Below, one piece after another: positions 30,596-32,391 of a stretch of 32,391 nt of DNA; the first letter of the stretch is position 1, and every line of letters starts with the position of its first letter. The stretch lies in contig NZ_FWFY01000020.1 in assembly GCF_900172345.1 (NCBI RefSeq), forward strand, positions 1 through 32,391. The letters are read 5' to 3'. The notes below the pieces were generated by a model, which saw nothing but the letters and a program-made list of their open reading frames with translations, was not told the DNA's origin and searched no databases. The stretch is from Limimaricola soesokkakensis (GTDB taxonomy: Bacteria; Pseudomonadota; Alphaproteobacteria; Rhodobacterales; Rhodobacteraceae). Position numbers and translations under genes: made by a program.

Positions 30596-30923
30596 GAAAA
30601 CCCTTCGCGCATCAAGCTCAGCACGTCGATGACCTGACGTGAGGAGGCGTCCCTGTCGTGGACGGAGGTCTGGCCAATCCGAGTCACGTGGCGGCAGCTC
30701 AAAGAGACTGCGCGCAGAACATGAGGGAGGCCACACCTGCGGAACCCGAAATGCGGCGGTCACGTGCCGACCGCGAAGACAACCATGCCCCCGACATACG
30801 CATGCCCTCCGTCATGGCGAACCGCTGAATATTCTCGAGCCCATTCAATCGCGCTGCGCTGCAAGCCAGTGCGATACGGTCTTCATTGGTTGCAAGGATT
30901 GACCGGGCTGCTGCGATTAGACA
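30596..30923 (+). other. Long 3' non-coding end of the IS110-type element
   Basis: These 328 bp between the transposase stop and the right end have no supported gene. IS110-family elements encode a guide (bridge/seek) RNA in one non-coding end, and in the IS1111 group it is reported from the end downstream of the transposase. This segment is the only one here long enough, but I did not derive a defined fold. Confidence 0.35.
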
Positions 30924-30925
30924 AC

Positions 30926-31170
30926 CACGCCTCGGTGCCCATTCCCGTTCTCAGATCACGCCAGCGGTTGAACTCAAGCCCCCGGTCGAAAGTGATCGAG
31001 CGCCGTGCGGACAGGGGCAGGGGCGACAGCAGGGCGATCAGGCGGTTCATCAAGTGCTTGGAGCTGCGGTCGTTGTTGCGGAACAGGACGGCATAGCGGG
31101 TCTTGCGCTCCACCAGCGAGGCCACGTTGGCCTTGCCCAACTCTTTGCGAAAGATCATCAAATCGCCTTG
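30926..31170 (-). pseudogene. IS30-family transposase, internal fragment B
   Basis: About 81 codons (GDLMIFRKELGKANVASLVERK... to TGMGTEAW) match the middle of the intact IS30 transposase, with two catalytic aspartates (first in the GDL region, second in TFDRGLEF). It is the continuation of fragment A on the other side of the IS110-type element. At 31170 the match ends where the intact IS30 begins, so the N-terminal coding part of this copy is gone. Confidence 0.8.
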
Positions 31171-31174
31171 TGGA

Positions 31175-32254
31175 TTCAATGCTGGTTGCGACACAGGGTC
31201 AGGACCGGTCGAGTTGGCGGAGTTCCTCAGCGAAGGCCTCGGCCGGTGTCCGGTAGCCGAGGCAGCGTCTTGGCGTGGCGTTCAGCTGAGCGCTGATCTC
31301 GGCCATCGCATGGTCCGATAGAGCGGCGACGGCCGTTTCGCGCGGCAGGTAGCGCCGGGCGCGTTTGTTCAGGTTCTCGACTGAGCCTTTCTGCCAAGGC
31401 GCCTGCGGGTCGCAGAACCACGCCTCGGTGCCCATTCCCGTTCTCAGATCACGCCAGCGGTTGAACTCGAGCCCCCGGTCGAAGGTGATTGAGCGTCGTG
31501 CGGATAGAGGCAGGGGCGACAGCAGGGCGATCAGACGGTTCATCAGATGCTTGGAGCTGCGGTCGTTGTTGCGGAACAGGACCGCATAGCGCGTCTTGCG
31601 CTCCACCAGCGAGGCCACGTTGGCCTTGCCCAACTCCTTGCGAAAGATCATCAAATCGCCTTCCCAGTCTCCGAACCCACTACGGTCGTTGACGTGGTCC
31701 GGCCGGTTCTGGATCGCGCGTTCCAATGGAAAGACGAGGCTTCGAGACCGACGGGCATAACGGGGTTTGCGCTGGCGGCGACGCTCGGGCAGGTGACGCG
31801 CCAGGTCCTGGCTCTGACCATCCTGTGAGTAGACGAAGGCGTAGATCGTTTCATGGCAAATGGTGCTGCGATGCTCTTCGAAGCGTAGCCGCCCGGCGAT
31901 CTGCTCGGGTGACCAACCAGCTTTCAAGCGATCGATGACGGCCTCGCGCAGGGCCGTCATCCGGATCAGTTTACGACGCCTGTGGCGGCGCTCGGCGGCC
32001 CGTTTCTGGGCCAGCATGCCGTAGTAGCCGCTGAGATGGGGCAGCTCGCTGTCTTCGAACCGATTACGCTGGATCTCGCGGTAGATCGTCGAGCGATGGC
32101 GGGACAATCTCGCCGCAATACTTGCCATGGACATCTTCGCCTGTAGAAGGTCTTCAACCAGACGCCGTTCTCGTAGATCCAGCTCGCGGTGGGCCATCTT
32201 CCAAACTCCTGTGTTTGCGACAGGATAGAGCGTTTGTCGCAACCCAGTTTAGAA
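31175..32254 (-). mobile_element. Intact IS30-family insertion sequence
   Basis: The left terminus TTCAATGCTGGTTGCGAC (31175-31192) and the right terminus, read inward as TTCTAAACTGGGTTGCGAC (32236-32254), are imperfect inverted repeats sharing GGTTGCGAC. About 1.08 kb lies between them, with a complete transposase gene. The left side abuts fragment B of an older copy; the right side abuts unrelated sequence, so no clean target duplication is visible and a rearrangement after insertion is likely. Confidence 0.75.
31199..32197 (-). CDS. IS30-family transposase
   Basis: This 332-residue transposase has an N-terminal helix-turn-helix (SMASIAARLSRHRSTIYREIQRNR), a second DNA-binding region (AGWSPEQIAGRLRF) and a DDE catalytic domain. 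Its acidic residues are in FGDWEGDLMIF, SITFDRGLEF and GSVENLNKR. The ATG at 32195-32197 was chosen because AGGAG lies nine bases upstream; a longer frame reaches into the inverted repeat. No frameshift or stop was seen, so the element should be able to move and could act on the end sequences of the broken copy beside it. Confidence 0.92.
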   Translation of the reverse strand: MAHRELDLRERRLVEDLLQAKMSMASIAARLSRHRSTIYREIQRNRFEDSELPHLSGYYGMLAQKRAAERRHRRRKLIRMTALREAVIDRLKAGWSPEQIAGRLRFEEHRSTICHETIYAFVYSQDGQSQDLARHLPERRRQRKPRYARRSRSLVFPLERAIQNRPDHVNDRSGFGDWEGDLMIFRKELGKANVASLVERKTRYAVLFRNNDRSSKHLMNRLIALLSPLPLSARRSITFDRGLEFNRWRDLRTGMGTEAWFCDPQAPWQKGSVENLNKRARRYLPRETAVAALSDHAMAEISAQLNATPRRCLGYRTPAEAFAEELRQLDRS

Positions 32255-32303
32255 AGTGCCCCCTTGTGGGCTCACGCTGAAGCGCAATTTTCACGGCTTC
32301 AAC

Positions 32304-32391
32304 TTACTCGCCTGACTTCATTGCCTCCATCAGCTTTTCCCGGAAGACTTCGGCCGGGGTCCGGTAGCCCAGGCACTTCCGGGGCGTGGCG
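32304..32391 (-). CDS. Second IS30-family transposase, C-terminal part (runs off window)
   Basis: The last 28 codons before TAA (32304-32306) read ATPRKCLGYRTPAEVFREKL and then MEAMKSGE. They match the C-terminus of IS30 transposases (compare NATPRRCLGYRTPAEAFAEEL in the neighbouring copy) but differ enough to be another element. The gene continues beyond the window. The 49 bp between it and the intact IS30 probably include its terminal repeat. Confidence 0.75.
   Translation of the reverse strand, partial: ATPRKCLGYRTPAEVFREKLMEAMKSGE

Larger units (their letters stand above)
29448..30923 (+). mobile_element. IS110/IS1111-type insertion element inside IS30
   Basis: Comparison with the intact IS30 places the ends: the left flank ...GCAAAAC and the right flank ACCACGCC rejoin to the IS30 sequence if a dinucleotide AC (29446-29447 and 30924-30925) is the recombined core. 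Short subterminal inverted repeats TAATCGC (29454-29460) and GCGATTA (30913-30919) lie 6 and 4 bp inside the ends, as in the IS1111 group. The element has 116 bp before and 328 bp after its transposase gene. No terminal repeats or ordinary target duplication are seen, as expected for the family. Confidence 0.7.

Noticed and set aside
29228-30763. 511-codon minus-strand frame ending in an IS30 C-terminus
   Set aside because: It is a chimera. Only the last 73 codons are IS30; the rest reads the opposite strand of the IS110 transposase and its 3' end.

Overview
The window looks like part of a repABC-type secondary replicon (large plasmid or chromid) of a high-GC alphaproteobacterium, most likely Rhodobacteraceae (Paracoccus/Roseobacter-like). 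Support comes from a complete repA-repB-repC operon with a recognisable repABC centromere palindrome, very GC-rich third positions in the catabolic genes, TTT and ribose-type ABC transporters, and dense IS3, IS30 and IS110 family remnants. No species is claimed. There are no rRNA or tRNA genes and no CRISPR array.

Layout. (1) 1-1000: the end of an IS3-family element that has cut off the 3' part of an exonuclease-like gene, a cluster of CGGTAT/ATACCG motifs, and a small gene whose 5' end is missing. (2) 1030-9916: two tyrosine recombinase genes (about 87% identical proteins by eye, same orientation) bracket a minus-strand sugar operon: xylose/rhamnose-isomerase-like TIM barrel, ribose-type binding protein, ATPase, permease, RpiR/SIS regulator and PfkB kinase. 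A 99-bp imperfect palindrome follows the second recombinase. (3) 10289-25139: an aromatic catabolic block. pcaIJF (minus) and an IclR regulator (plus) diverge. A continuous minus-strand run tctCBA - shikimate/quinate dehydrogenase - quiC - pcaCHG - BKACE - pcaDB lies downstream of a LysR-type regulator gene. (4) 25287-28989: parS, repC, a probable antisense RNA locus, repB, repA and an operator-like leader. (5) 29204-32391: an IS30 copy split by an IS110/IS1111-type element carrying one in-frame ochre codon, an intact IS30, and the 3' end of a further IS30-family transposase.

How the genes work together. The tripartite TctCBA importer probably brings in shikimate, quinate or a related hydroaromatic acid. 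The dehydrogenase oxidises it, QuiC aromatises 3-dehydroshikimate to protocatechuate, and PcaHG, PcaB, PcaC and PcaD convert that to beta-ketoadipate. PcaIJ and PcaF then yield succinyl-CoA and acetyl-CoA. A BKACE (DUF849) enzyme in the same operon could offer a second way to cleave beta-ketoadipate. No 3-dehydroquinate dehydratase gene is present, so the block alone is complete for shikimate but not for quinate. The recombinase-bracketed operon looks like a separate accessory module for a rare sugar, with an operator-like palindrome over its putative promoter.
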